Below, piece after piece: positions 26,621 to 35,280 of a stretch of 64,000 nucleotides of DNA. The stretch is from Micromonospora chaiyaphumensis (GTDB taxonomy: Bacteria; Actinomycetota; Actinomycetes; Mycobacteriales; Micromonosporaceae), in contig NZ_FMCS01000001.1 of assembly GCF_900091435.1 (NCBI RefSeq), positions 1,115,512-1,179,511 of the forward strand. The letters run 5' to 3'. The translations under genes were made by a program, and so were the position numbers. The notes beneath the pieces were generated by a model. That model did no database searches. It was not told the DNA's origin and was given only the letters and a program-made list of their open reading frames with translations. Positions within the stretch are counted from its first letter, which is position 1. Every line of letters begins with the position of its first letter.

Positions 26621-28564
26621 TTGATCGACATTCGCTTCGGGCCGCAGGTCTGCGGGGAGCTGTCCGCCTCGTCGACCCGCGAGTGGCTGGTCACCGACGG
26701 GCGCGGCGGCTACGCCATGGGTACGGTCGCCGGGCTGCGCACCCGGCGCTACCACGGGCTGCTTGTGGTGGCCGGGGAGACGGCGGCCGCCCGGAAGGTG
26801 GGCCTGGTCAGCCTCGACCCGGCGGTGACCCTGCCGTCCGGGCGGCAGGTCCGGCTCGGCGCGCACGAGTGGTCCTCGGGTGTGGTGGACCCGCGCGGCT
26901 ACGAGCTGCTGGAGCGCTTCGACCTCACCGACGGGGTGCCGCGCTGGCGCTGGCGGGTCGGCGACGTGGTGATCGAGCGGGAGATCGCCATGGCGTACGG
27001 CCGGTCCTGCGTGGCGGTCGTGCACCGGCTGATCTCCGGCGGCCCGGTCCGGCTGGACCTGGCCGCGGCCTGCACCTGGCGGGACGCGCACGGCGAGCGG
27101 CGGGCGGACGGCCCGACCCCGCGCCTGGAGGAGGTGGCCGGCGGGGCGGTGGTCGAGGGCGCGTTCCGGCTGGCGGGGCCGGGCTGGACGCCCGAGGGGC
27201 AGTGGTGGCTCGGGGTGCGCCACCGGGAGGAGGCGGCGCGCGGGCTGCACCCCGACGAGGACCTCTGGTACGCGGGCCGGTTCTCCGCCGCCCTCGACGA
27301 GCCGGGCGCCGAGGTGTCCGTGCTGGCCTGGGCCGACGACCTGGGCGAGGAGCCACCGCCGGCCACCGCGCTGGTCGAGGCGGCCCGGCGGCGCCACCGG
27401 GCGGTGGTGGCCGCGGCGAAGCCGGACGACGACGTCGACGCGACCCTCGCCCTGGCCGCCGACTCCTTCGTGGTGCACACCGCCACCGGCCCGGACGTCG
27501 TGGCCGGCTACCCCTGGTTCGGGGCGTGGTCGCGGGACACCATGACCTCCTACGAGGGGCTGTTCCTCCGCACCGGCCGGGGCGACGAGGGCCGGGAGCT
27601 GCTGCGGGCGTACGCGGCCACGCTCTCGGAGGGGATGCTGGCCAACACCGCCGACACCGGGCGGGTGGAGCACAACACCGTCGACGCGACGCTGTGGTTC
27701 CTGCACGCGGTGAACCGCCACGTGACCGTCACCGGGGACACCGACCTCGGCGCGGAGCTGCTGCCCGCGCTGGAGGGCGTGGTGGCCGCGCACGTGGCGG
27801 GCACGCGCTACGGCATCGGCGTCGACCCGGCCGACGGGCTGCTCACCCAGGGCGGGCCGCCGGACGTCGCGCTCACCTGGATGGACGCCCGCGTCTACGG
27901 GGTGCCGGTCACCCCGCGCACCGGCAAGCCGGTCGAGGTCAACGCGCTGTGGGTGAACGGGCTGGCCGGGCTCGCCGAGCTGACCGAGCTGGCCGGCCGG
28001 GACGCCACCGAGCTCTGGGGCCGGCACCAGCGGGCCGCCGCCGCGTTCCGGGAGCGCTTCCCCACCCCGGCCGGCTGGCTGCACGACGTGGTCGACGCGC
28101 CGGCGCCCGCGTACCCGCTCGGCGGGGCGCCGCACCACGACGACGACCTGCTCCGGCCCAACCAGCTGCTCGCCTGGTCGCTGCCGTACGCGCCCCTCGA
28201 ACCGGACGAGGCCACCCTGCGCCTGGTCGCCGAGGGCCTGTTCACCCCGCTGGGGCCGCGCAGCCTCGCCCCGGACTCCCCCGGCTTCGTCGGCCGGCAC
28301 CGCGGCGGCCCGGCCGAGCGGGACTCCGGCTACCACCAGGGCACCGTCTGGCCCTGGCTGATCGGGCCGTTCGTCGACGCGTACCGCCGGGCCGGCCTGC
28401 CCACCGACGACCTGCTGGTGGGTCTCGAAGGGCACCTGACCGAGTACGGCCTCGGCTCGGTGAGCGAGACGGCCGACGGGCTCGCCCCGCACGCCGCCAC
28501 CGGCTGCCCGTTCCAGGCGTGGTCGGTCGCCGAACTGCTGCGCGTCCGGCGGCTGCGGGGTTAA
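26621..28564 (+). CDS. Glycogen debranching enzyme-type amylo-alpha-1,6-glucosidase
   Basis: 647 residues from the TTG at 26621, with GGAGG 4 nt upstream. The N-terminal GDE_N beta domain opens with REWLVTDGRGGYAMGTVAGL and RTRRYHGLLV, both diagnostic. The C-terminal (alpha/alpha)6 barrel has GYPWFGAWSRDTM (start of the active-site cleft), WMDARVYGVPVTPRTGK and DSGYHQGTVWPWLIGPF. The usual archaeal/bacterial enzyme is of this size. Role: hydrolyses alpha-1,6 branch points of glycogen-like glucan in the cytoplasm. Next on the same strand is a GT4 alpha-glucan synthase-like gene, 131 bp on. Confidence 0.9.
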   Translation: MIDIRFGPQVCGELSASSTREWLVTDGRGGYAMGTVAGLRTRRYHGLLVVAGETAAARKVGLVSLDPAVTLPSGRQVRLGAHEWSSGVVDPRGYELLERFDLTDGVPRWRWRVGDVVIEREIAMAYGRSCVAVVHRLISGGPVRLDLAAACTWRDAHGERRADGPTPRLEEVAGGAVVEGAFRLAGPGWTPEGQWWLGVRHREEAARGLHPDEDLWYAGRFSAALDEPGAEVSVLAWADDLGEEPPPATALVEAARRRHRAVVAAAKPDDDVDATLALAADSFVVHTATGPDVVAGYPWFGAWSRDTMTSYEGLFLRTGRGDEGRELLRAYAATLSEGMLANTADTGRVEHNTVDATLWFLHAVNRHVTVTGDTDLGAELLPALEGVVAAHVAGTRYGIGVDPADGLLTQGGPPDVALTWMDARVYGVPVTPRTGKPVEVNALWVNGLAGLAELTELAGRDATELWGRHQRAAAAFRERFPTPAGWLHDVVDAPAPAYPLGGAPHHDDDLLRPNQLLAWSLPYAPLEPDEATLRLVAEGLFTPLGPRSLAPDSPGFVGRHRGGPAERDSGYHQGTVWPWLIGPFVDAYRRAGLPTDDLLVGLEGHLTEYGLGSVSETADGLAPHAATGCPFQAWSVAELLRVRRLRG

Positions 28565-28695
28565 CGCGTTACAGACCGGCAACCGGCGCGTCGCCGCTGG
28601 TTATCGACCGGTGGGCAGGATGGGCTGCGACCCCACGACGGGCCCCACGCGGGTGCCGTCGGGCGGTGCGGGAACCACAACTCCAAGGGGGCCGC

Positions 28696-30021
28696 ATGCC
28701 AGCTGACGCCGAAGTGATCGACATCCAGCCCGCCCGGCGCCAGCGGGTGCTGATCCTCTCGTGGGAGTACCCACCCGTGCTCGTCGGTGGCCTCGGCCGC
28801 CACGTGCACGCGCTCTCCGTCGCCCTGGCCGCCGCCGGCCACGAGGTCACCGTCGTCACCCGGCACGCCGAGGGCGCGCCCCTGGAGGAGTACGCCGACG
28901 GCGTGCGCATCGTCCGCGCCGCCGAGGACCCGGTCCGGTTCCCACTGGCCACCGACTCGCTGCTGGCCTGGACCATGGCCTTCAACCACACCCTCACCCG
29001 GGCCGCCCTGCGCGCCGCCGAGGCCGGCGCGTACGACGTCATCCACGCCCACGACTGGCTGGTCGCGCACACCGCGGTCACCCTGGCCGAGCACCTGGAC
29101 CTCCCCCTGGTCACCACCATCCACGCCACCGAGGCGGGCCGGCACCAGGGCTGGCTCCCGGAGGAGATGAACCGCACCATCCACGGCGTCGAGCACTGGC
29201 TGAGCAACGCCTCGGCCCTGGTGATCGCCTGCTCCGGCTACATGCGCGACCAGGTGGCGCGGCTGTTCGACGTGCCGGCCGGGCGGATCGACGTGGTCCC
29301 CAACGGGGTGGACGACCGGGCCTGGCACGCCCGCCCCCGCGCGGTCTCCGCCGCCCGGGCCCGGTTCGCCGGCGACGGCCCGCTGGTCGGCTACGCCGGC
29401 CGGCTGGTGTACGAGAAGGGCGTGCAGCACCTGGTGCACGCCGTGCCGTACCTGCGGGACCGGCACCCCGGCCTGCGGGTGGTGATCGCCGGCGACGGCC
29501 CGTACCGCGACGAACTGGTCGACCAGGCGCACCGGCTGCGCCTCGCCGACACCGTCCGGTTCACCGGCTTCCTGGACGCCACCCAGCTCCCGGCCGTCCT
29601 GGGCGCCACGGACGCCACGGTGGTCCCCAGCCTCTACGAGCCGTTCGGCATGATCGCCCTGGAGGCGGCCGCGGCCGGCGCGCCCCTCGCGGTGGCGGAC
29701 ACCGGTGGCCTCGCCGAGATCGTCGAGCCCGGGGTCACCGGGGTGACCTTCCCGCACGGCGACCCGGACGCGCTGGCCGGCGCGGTCGACCGGCTCCTCG
29801 GCGACGAGGTCTTCGCCCGCCGGCTGGCCCGCCGGGCCCGCGCCGTGGTCGCCGAGCGCTACGCCTGGTCCGCCATCGCCGCCCGCACCGCCGGCAGCTA
29901 CGCCACGGCCCGTCGCGAGCACTGCGCGTTCCAGGCCCGCCGGGCGACCGCGCTGCTGGCCGGTGGCCGGTCCGCCATCGCCATTCCGGACGGAAATCTG
30001 CTGGCCGGTGCCGCGAGCTGA
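28696..30021 (+). CDS. GT4 glycosyltransferase, Rv3032/GlgA-like alpha-glucan synthase
   Basis: 441 residues from the ATG at 28696 (AAGGGGG upstream). GT-B fold: N-terminal LSWEYPPVLVGGLGRHVHAL (donor/acceptor glycine loop) and IHAHDWLVAH; C-terminal GRLVYEKGVQHL and the GT4 E-x7-E motif EPFGMIALEA (about 315-323). The sequence strongly recalls mycobacterial Rv3032, an alpha-1,4-glucosyltransferase that elongates methylglucose lipopolysaccharide and glycogen. Donor (UDP- or ADP-glucose) cannot be fixed here. It sits downstream of the debranching enzyme gene and upstream of a kinase gene, forming an alpha-glucan block. Confidence 0.86.
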   Translation: MPADAEVIDIQPARRQRVLILSWEYPPVLVGGLGRHVHALSVALAAAGHEVTVVTRHAEGAPLEEYADGVRIVRAAEDPVRFPLATDSLLAWTMAFNHTLTRAALRAAEAGAYDVIHAHDWLVAHTAVTLAEHLDLPLVTTIHATEAGRHQGWLPEEMNRTIHGVEHWLSNASALVIACSGYMRDQVARLFDVPAGRIDVVPNGVDDRAWHARPRAVSAARARFAGDGPLVGYAGRLVYEKGVQHLVHAVPYLRDRHPGLRVVIAGDGPYRDELVDQAHRLRLADTVRFTGFLDATQLPAVLGATDATVVPSLYEPFGMIALEAAAAGAPLAVADTGGLAEIVEPGVTGVTFPHGDPDALAGAVDRLLGDEVFARRLARRARAVVAERYAWSAIAARTAGSYATARREHCAFQARRATALLAGGRSAIAIPDGNLLAGAAS

Positions 30022-30099
30022 GGCGCGCCGCCCTGACGGGCGATAGGTGTTGTCCGATCCGTTGGCTATTGTGGACATCCACCAGCGGTGAGGAGTGCG

Positions 30100-32094
30100 G
30101 TGCAGCAGGTAGTGATCGCCGGCCGGTACCGCCTGCTCGACCTGGTCGGCCGCGGCGGGATGGGTCGGGTCTGGCGGGCCCGGGACGAGATGCTCCACCG
30201 CGAGGTGGCGGTCAAGCAGGTGGTGCCGCCGGGCTGGCTCGCCCCGCACGAACGCGACGAGGTGCGCGGCCGCACCCTCCGCGAGGCCCGTGCGACCGCC
30301 CGGCTCACCCACCCCAACGTGGTCCGGGTCTACGACGTGGTCCGGGTCGACGGCGACCCGTGGCTGGTGATGGAGTACGTCCCGTCCCGCTCGTTGCAGG
30401 AGATCATCGAGACCGACGGGCCGGTCGACCCGCGCCGGGCCGCCACGATCGGGCTGGCGGTGCTGGCCGCGCTGCGCGCCGCGCACGAGGCGGGCGTGCT
30501 GCACCGGGACGTGAAGCCCGCCAACGTGCTGCTGGCCCGGGACGGCCGGGTGCTGCTCACCGACTTCGGGCTGGCCGCCTTCGACGGCGGCGACGGGATG
30601 ACCACCCGTCCCGGCCTGGTCCTCGGCTCCCCGCAGTACGTGGCACCGGAGCGGGCCGCCGAGGGCGTGTCCAGCGTCGAGGCCGACCTCTGGTCGCTGG
30701 GCGCCACCCTGCACGCGGCCGTGGAGGGCCGCTCCCCGTACGCGCGCAGCACCGCCATGGCGACGCTGGCCGCGCTGGCCAGCCAGCCACCCGACCCGGC
30801 GCCGCACGCCGGCCCGCTGGCACCGGTGCTGGTCGGGCTGCTGCGCCGCGACCCGCGGCACCGGCTCGGCCACGACGACGCGGCCCGGCTGCTCGCCGCC
30901 GCCACCGCCCCGACCGTCGACGTGCCGGGCTGGCCGGCGGCCGGCGCCGTACCGCCCGCCACCGCGCCGGGTCGGGACGGCGACCACGCGGCGGGCAGCG
31001 GGTCGGGCTGGGACAGCGGCGGCGCGACGGCCGTCCCGCCGCCGGAGCGCGCCTATCCCGACGTCATGCCGCCGGCCGCCGCCGCCCGCGAGTGGAGCCG
31101 CGCCGCGCGCCGGAGCGAGTGGGCGCCGCCGGACGACGAGGTCACCCGGCCGCTGGCCGCGAGCCACGCCGGGCCCGGCGTCGGCCCCGGGCGGCCCGCG
31201 GAGGACGCGCCCGACCAGCCCGCGCCGACCAGCGGGGCGACCGGCACCTCCCCCACCTCCGGCGGCTCGGCCGGCACCGCCACGAACAGCAGCGGGGCGG
31301 CCGGTGCCGCTGTGAGCGGGGACCGCGCACCGGCCCCGTCCGCGGCCGGCGGCGGTGCGTGGCCGAGCCGGCGGCGCCGGGCGGCCCTGCGCCGCTGGGC
31401 GCTCGCGGCGGGCGCCGCCGTGCTGGCCGTGGCGGCGGGGATCGGCACCGCGCTGGCGGTCACCGACGACCACGACGGCCGGCCGGCCGGCGACCCGCAC
31501 GGCGCCGCGCAGGGCGAGCCCTGGGGACACCCGCCCGGCCCGCCCGGCGGCCCGCCGCCCGGTGTCCCGCCGCCCCCGTTCCCGTGCGTCCGGCCCGACG
31601 CGACGGGCAACCCGGTACGGGCCGGCTCGCCGCCCGCCGACGCGGGCCTCACCCTCCCGGCCGGCTGGATCTGGTACGCCGACTCCGCCGGCTTCCGGGT
31701 CGCCGTGCCGGCGGGCTGGCTGGAGCTGCGGTCCGGCAGCACCACCTGCTTCCAGGACCCCGCCACCCGCCGGATGCTCGGCGTCGAGCCCTACCCGGGC
31801 GGTGATCCGCTGGGCCAGTTGCGGGCGGCCGAGCGGGAGCTGACCACCGACGGCCGGCTGCCCGGCTACCAGAAGGTGCGGCTGACGGCCGCCGGCGGCG
31901 GCGCGGAGTGGGAGTGCCGCTGGACCGCCCCGTACGGGGAGCGGATGCACGCGCTGCGGGTGCTGCCCGGCGACGCCGGCGGGTGGACGCTCGGGTGGAC
32001 CACCTCCGACGCCGACTGGTCCGCCGCGGCCGGGCAGCTCGCGCTGATCCGGGACAGCTTCCGGCCGGCCCGGTCCACCCACGCGGCCGGCTGA
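30100..32094 (+). CDS. Membrane-anchored serine/threonine protein kinase (PknB-type)
   Basis: 664 residues from the GTG at 30100, preceded by GAGGAG; a GTG at 30088 lacks a site. Kinase domain about 8-270: glycine loop GRGGMGRVW, Lys39 in VAVKQV, catalytic loop HRDVKPANVLL, DFG in LTDFGLAAF, and YVAPERAAE. A long Pro/Ala/Gly-rich juxtamembrane stretch (about 285-425) follows, then one membrane helix (LAAGAAVLAVAAGIGTALAV, about 435-455). After a Pro/Gly-rich linker comes an extracytoplasmic domain (about 510-660) without PASTA repeats. It contains two Cys (PCVRPD and TTCFQD) that could pair. Ligand unknown. Position after the GT4 gene hints at control of glucan or envelope metabolism. Confidence 0.9.
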   Translation: MQQVVIAGRYRLLDLVGRGGMGRVWRARDEMLHREVAVKQVVPPGWLAPHERDEVRGRTLREARATARLTHPNVVRVYDVVRVDGDPWLVMEYVPSRSLQEIIETDGPVDPRRAATIGLAVLAALRAAHEAGVLHRDVKPANVLLARDGRVLLTDFGLAAFDGGDGMTTRPGLVLGSPQYVAPERAAEGVSSVEADLWSLGATLHAAVEGRSPYARSTAMATLAALASQPPDPAPHAGPLAPVLVGLLRRDPRHRLGHDDAARLLAAATAPTVDVPGWPAAGAVPPATAPGRDGDHAAGSGSGWDSGGATAVPPPERAYPDVMPPAAAAREWSRAARRSEWAPPDDEVTRPLAASHAGPGVGPGRPAEDAPDQPAPTSGATGTSPTSGGSAGTATNSSGAAGAAVSGDRAPAPSAAGGGAWPSRRRRAALRRWALAAGAAVLAVAAGIGTALAVTDDHDGRPAGDPHGAAQGEPWGHPPGPPGGPPPGVPPPPFPCVRPDATGNPVRAGSPPADAGLTLPAGWIWYADSAGFRVAVPAGWLELRSGSTTCFQDPATRRMLGVEPYPGGDPLGQLRAAERELTTDGRLPGYQKVRLTAAGGGAEWECRWTAPYGERMHALRVLPGDAGGWTLGWTTSDADWSAAAGQLALIRDSFRPARSTHAAG

Positions 32095-32164
32095 CAACCC
32101 CGGCGTCCCATCACCGACAGATGCTCCGGCCCCGCCGGCCCGGAACGACATACTTCCTGGTGAT

Positions 32165-32181
32165 CCGGCGGCGCCCGCCGG
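32165..32181 (+). terminator. Hairpin after the kinase gene
   Basis: CCGGCGG-CGC-CCGCCGG, a perfect 7-bp stem with a 3-nt loop, 70 bp downstream of the kinase stop. Modest support. Confidence 0.4.
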
Positions 32182-32241
32182 GCGGCCCGTGGACCCCCTC
32201 CCCAGTGGACCGTCCGGGTGATGCCCCGCGACCCGATGGCT

Positions 32242-32259
32242 AACTACAGTGGCGTAGTT
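32242..32259. promoter_or_regulatory. Palindrome upstream of the YdjM-like gene
   Basis: AACTAC-AGTGGC-GTAGTT, perfect 6-bp arms with a 6-nt spacer, 35 bp before the ATG. It resembles in outline BlaI/CopY-type operators (TACA...TGTA) but the spacing differs. The likely binding protein is unknown. Confidence 0.45.
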
Positions 32260-32294
32260 TTGTCGATCAAGATCTCTGGGGAGGGCGAGCCGAG

Positions 32295-33104
32295 ATGATG
32301 GGACCGTCCCACGCGCTGTCCGGCGCGGCGGTGTGGCTGACCGGCTCCTGGGCGCTGGACCAGTTCGCCGACTACCACCAGACACCGCTCGCGCTGGCGG
32401 TCGGCACCGCGGTCTGCGCGGGCGGGGCGCTCTTCCCCGACCTCGACCTCTCCGGCAAGGTGACGCGCAACCAGGGCGGCGCCACCGTGGCGCGGACCTT
32501 CGGCGTGTTCAGCCTCTTCATCGCCGAGGTGATGGAGAAGATCTCGCTGGGCGTCTACTACGCGACCAAGCTGAGCCGGGACCCACGCCGCAACAACGGG
32601 CACCGGACGCTCACCCACACCATCCCGTTCACCCTGCTGGTCGGCTGGGGCACCACGGCGCTCTGCGCCGCGTACGGCAAGTGGGCGGTGGTCAGCATCC
32701 TCTTCTTCATGATCGGTCTGGCGCTGCGCGGGCTCTTCGACGAGTGGGCCGAGCGGGCCGGGTGGGTGGTCGTCACCCTGTTGTCGGCGGCCGCCGCCTG
32801 GTTCACCTTCGCCAACCTGCCCGGCGACCGGGGCTATCCCCTCATCGGCACGGCGGTCGGGGTGGGCTGCTTCGTGCACATCCTCGGCGACATGATCACC
32901 AAGGCGGGGGTGCCGATCCTCTGGCCCATCCCGATCAAGCGGCGGATGTGGACGATGATCGGGCTGCCCAACGGCATCGCCCTGCGCACGGGGAGCAAGG
33001 CCGAGACGATCGTGCTGCGCGCGGCGCTGACCGTGCTCGCCGTGCTCGCCGCGGTGGGGCTGGTCGCACCGTCGGTCCTGCAACGGTTCAACATCGAAGT
33101 CTGA
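32295..33104 (+). CDS. YdjM-family membrane-bound metal-dependent hydrolase-like protein
   Basis: 269 residues with about six to seven membrane helices. Family markers: GPSHALSGAAVWL at the N-terminus, GGALFPDLDL, NNGHRTLTHTIPF and CFVHILGDMITKAGV. These conserved His/Asp residues form a putative metal site inside the membrane. The family (LexA-regulated YdjM in E. coli) has no firm activity. Two adjacent ATGs (32295, 32298) follow ctggggagggcgag, so either could be used. The palindrome at 32242-32259 may control it. The tnpB element begins just behind its stop. Confidence 0.88.
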   Translation: MMGPSHALSGAAVWLTGSWALDQFADYHQTPLALAVGTAVCAGGALFPDLDLSGKVTRNQGGATVARTFGVFSLFIAEVMEKISLGVYYATKLSRDPRRNNGHRTLTHTIPFTLLVGWGTTALCAAYGKWAVVSILFFMIGLALRGLFDEWAERAGWVVVTLLSAAAAWFTFANLPGDRGYPLIGTAVGVGCFVHILGDMITKAGVPILWPIPIKRRMWTMIGLPNGIALRTGSKAETIVLRAALTVLAVLAAVGLVAPSVLQRFNIEV

Positions 33105-33142
33105 GCCGCCGTGGTGACAAGGCCAGACGGTAGGCTGTGGAC

Positions 33143-34291
33143 GTGAAACTGGTGGTGCAGGTGCGCCTGTTTCCCGACGGCGCCCAGGAGGCGGCGTTGC
33201 GTGACACCCTGACCGTGTGCAACAACGCTGCGAACCTCGCCTCCGCCGAGGCGTATCGGGCACGGGTGTTCGCCAAGCAGGCGTTGCAGCGGCTTACCTA
33301 CACGCGGCTGAAGGCCATGGGGCTGTCGGCCCAGCCTGCGATTCACGTCGCTCGCAAGGTCGCCGGCGCGTACGCCACCCTGAAGGCCAACATCCGTGCT
33401 GGCAACCTCGGCAAGGCAGGGTCAAAGCGCCGCCGCAAGGCTGAGGCGAAGCCGATCGTGTTTCGCCGGAACGCTGCCCAGCCCTTCGACGACCGCTGCC
33501 TCTCCTGGCAGATGCAGTCTCGCACGGTCTCCATCTGGACGACGGCGGGCCGCCGGCCGGGCGTTCGATTCGCATGTTCTGACGCCCAGCACGCGATGCT
33601 GTCCGCTCACCGCAGAGGCGAGTCCGACCTGGTATGCCGAGACGGCAAGTGGTACCTATATGCCACCTGCGATATACCTGACGTCGAGCTGACGGAACCG
33701 AAGGGATTCCTCGGCGTCGACCTGGGAATCGCAAACATCGCCACCACCAGCGATGGCACCCAGCATTGCGGCAAGGGTTTGAATCGCGTGCGCCACCGCA
33801 ATCAGCGGCTGCGGGCCAAACTGCAGCGCATCGGCACCAAATCCGCCAAGCGGCTGTTGAAGGCCCGCCGCCGCAAGGAGGCCAGGTTCGCCGCCGACAC
33901 CAACCATCGCATTGCCAAGCAGATCGTGACCGAGGCCCAACGCACCAGCCGTGGTGTCGCACTGGAGAACCTTAGTGGCATCCATGGCCGGGTACGGCTT
34001 CGACGGCCCCAGCGGGTCACGCTGCATTCGTGGGCGTTCCAGCAGTTCGGCCAGTTCATCGCCTACAAGGCGGCGCGGGCCGGGGTGGCGAGCGTCTACG
34101 TCGACCCGGCGTACACTTCGCAGGGCTGCTCCGCCTGCGGCCATGTCGCTAGGGCCAACCGGCCCAACCAATCCTCTTTCCGATGCAAGTCGTGCGGCTT
34201 CGCTGAGCACGCCGACGTGAATGCAGCCCGCAACATCGCCGCACGCGGTGCCGTGGGCTGGGCAGCCGTCAGCCTGCCGAACGCGGCGTGA
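33143..34291 (+). CDS. tnpB: TnpB RNA-guided nuclease (IS605 family)
   Basis: 382 residues from the GTG at 33143 (GGTAGG about 8 nt upstream); a GTG 6 nt earlier has no room for a site. OrfB helix-turn-helix and WED-like N-terminal part, then a RuvC-like nuclease: Asp193 in FLGVDLGIANIA, Glu275 in ALENLSGI and Asp358 in HADVNAARNIA are all kept. The zinc ribbon CSACG...CKSCG lies between the last two. TnpB proteins cut DNA next to a short motif, guided by an RNA made from the element's right end, and help the element persist. With all catalytic residues kept it could be active; no tnpA is present to mobilise it in cis. Confidence 0.93.
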   Translation: MKLVVQVRLFPDGAQEAALRDTLTVCNNAANLASAEAYRARVFAKQALQRLTYTRLKAMGLSAQPAIHVARKVAGAYATLKANIRAGNLGKAGSKRRRKAEAKPIVFRRNAAQPFDDRCLSWQMQSRTVSIWTTAGRRPGVRFACSDAQHAMLSAHRRGESDLVCRDGKWYLYATCDIPDVELTEPKGFLGVDLGIANIATTSDGTQHCGKGLNRVRHRNQRLRAKLQRIGTKSAKRLLKARRRKEARFAADTNHRIAKQIVTEAQRTSRGVALENLSGIHGRVRLRRPQRVTLHSWAFQQFGQFIAYKAARAGVASVYVDPAYTSQGCSACGHVARANRPNQSSFRCKSCGFAEHADVNAARNIAARGAVGWAAVSLPNAA

Positions 34292-34356
34292 ACGATGCAG
34301 CCAGCATCGGGCAACGATCCGCAAGCTCAGCCCATCGGGGCCAAGCAGCTGATCAT
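34180..34356 (+). ncRNA. Possible omega-RNA (guide RNA scaffold) at the tnpB 3' end
   Basis: By analogy with characterised TnpB systems, the guide scaffold overlaps the tnpB 3' end and continues to the element's right end. Here 34292-34356 contains a 5-bp hairpin (GATGC/GCATC), a GCCC-ATCG-GGGC hairpin (about 34330-34341) and outer TCAGC/GCTGA arms. The guide would then start at the amidohydrolase gene's start. Boundaries are inferred, not seen. Confidence 0.35.
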
Positions 34357-34362
34357 CGAGGT

Positions 34363-35274
34363 GTGACTGACCCAACGGAGCTCCCCCGGCCGCCGGTCGA
34401 GGACGCGGCGGTGCCGGAGTTCTGGGGGCGGCTCGGGCTGCCCGGGCTCGCCGACGTGCACACGCACTTCCTGCCGCCGCGCATGCTGCGCAAGGTGTGG
34501 GCGTACTTCGACGCGGCCGGGCCGCTGGTCGGCACCGAGTGGCCGATCCGGTACCGGTGGGACGACGAGGCGCGGGTGGCCCACCTGCGGTCGCTCGGCG
34601 TGCGGATGTTCAGCGCGCTGGCGTACCCGCACCGGCCCGGCATGGCGGAGTCGCTGAACGCCTGGACGCTGGACTTCGCGGCGCGTACCCCGGGTTGCCT
34701 GCCCTCGGCGACCTTCTTCCCGGAGCCGGCGGCGGCGCGCTACGTGGCGGACGCCCTCGCGGCCGGTGCCCGGGTGTTCAAGGTGCACGTCCAGGTGGGC
34801 GGCTTCGCGCCGACCGACCCGGCGCTGGACGCCGTGTGGGGGATGCTGGCCGAGGCGGGCGTGCCGGTGGTGGTGCACGCGGGGCACGCGCCGGTCGGCA
34901 CGGTGCACACCGGACCGGCGTCGTTCGCCGCGCTGCTCGCCCGGCACCCCGGGCTGGCCGCGATCGTGGCGCACCTGGGCGCGCCCGACTACGCGGCCTT
35001 CCTGGAGCTGGCCGAGCGGTACCGGCACGTGCGGCTGGACACCACGATGGCGTTCACCTCGTTCTTCGACCGGTTCGTGCCGTTCCCGGCGGCGGAACTG
35101 CCGCGACTGCGCGAGCTGGGGCTGGCCGGCAAGGTGCTGCTCGGCAGCGACTTCCCGAACATCCCCTACCCCTATGCCGAGCAGCTTTCCGCACTGGCCC
35201 GGCTCGACCTGGGCGACGACTGGCTGCGGGCGGTCTGCTGGGATGCCGCCGCCGCGCTGTTCGACCTGGGCTGA
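34363..35274 (+). CDS. Amidohydrolase-family metal-dependent hydrolase (ACMSD-like)
   Basis: 303 residues from the GTG at 34363 (VTDPTELPRPP...). TIM-barrel amidohydrolase_2 pattern: metal-binding DVHTHFLPPRM at about 30-40, VPVVVHAGHAPVG with a metal His, IVAHLGAPDYAAF, and the catalytic Asp in LLGSDFPNIPYPY. Reaction is probably hydrolysis or decarboxylation of a small carboxylate; the substrate is unknown. The frame is open back to a GTG at 34288 that overlaps the tnpB stop (GTGA), so the tnpB element may give this protein a 25-residue extension or drive its translation. The native ribosome site appears weak (gagg one nucleotide from the start). Confidence 0.82.
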   Translation: MTDPTELPRPPVEDAAVPEFWGRLGLPGLADVHTHFLPPRMLRKVWAYFDAAGPLVGTEWPIRYRWDDEARVAHLRSLGVRMFSALAYPHRPGMAESLNAWTLDFAARTPGCLPSATFFPEPAAARYVADALAAGARVFKVHVQVGGFAPTDPALDAVWGMLAEAGVPVVVHAGHAPVGTVHTGPASFAALLARHPGLAAIVAHLGAPDYAAFLELAERYRHVRLDTTMAFTSFFDRFVPFPAAELPRLRELGLAGKVLLGSDFPNIPYPYAEQLSALARLDLGDDWLRAVCWDAAAALFDLG

Positions 35275-35280
35275 AGGGGG

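Larger units (their letters stand above)
33105..34362 (+). mobile_element. IS200/IS605-superfamily tnpB-only element
   Basis: The stretch between the YdjM-like gene stop and the amidohydrolase start holds a single tnpB gene, with no tnpA. GC is visibly lower than in the flanks, and codon use differs, in line with transfer. The exact ends cannot be set by eye: the left end lies within about 40 bp before the tnpB start, and the right end within about 70 bp after its stop, where small hairpins (GATGC-AGCCA-GCATC at about 34294-34308) are found. Such elements leave no target duplication. Confidence 0.75.

Noticed and set aside
23876..28582. One continuous 1568-codon minus-strand frame
   Set aside because: Only the part up to 26578 codes for the glycosidase. 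The rest is antisense to the debranching-enzyme gene, which carries clear domain motifs.
33105..33142. tnpA transposase for the IS605-type element
   Set aside because: No frame with the Y1-transposase HUH motif on either strand next to tnpB.
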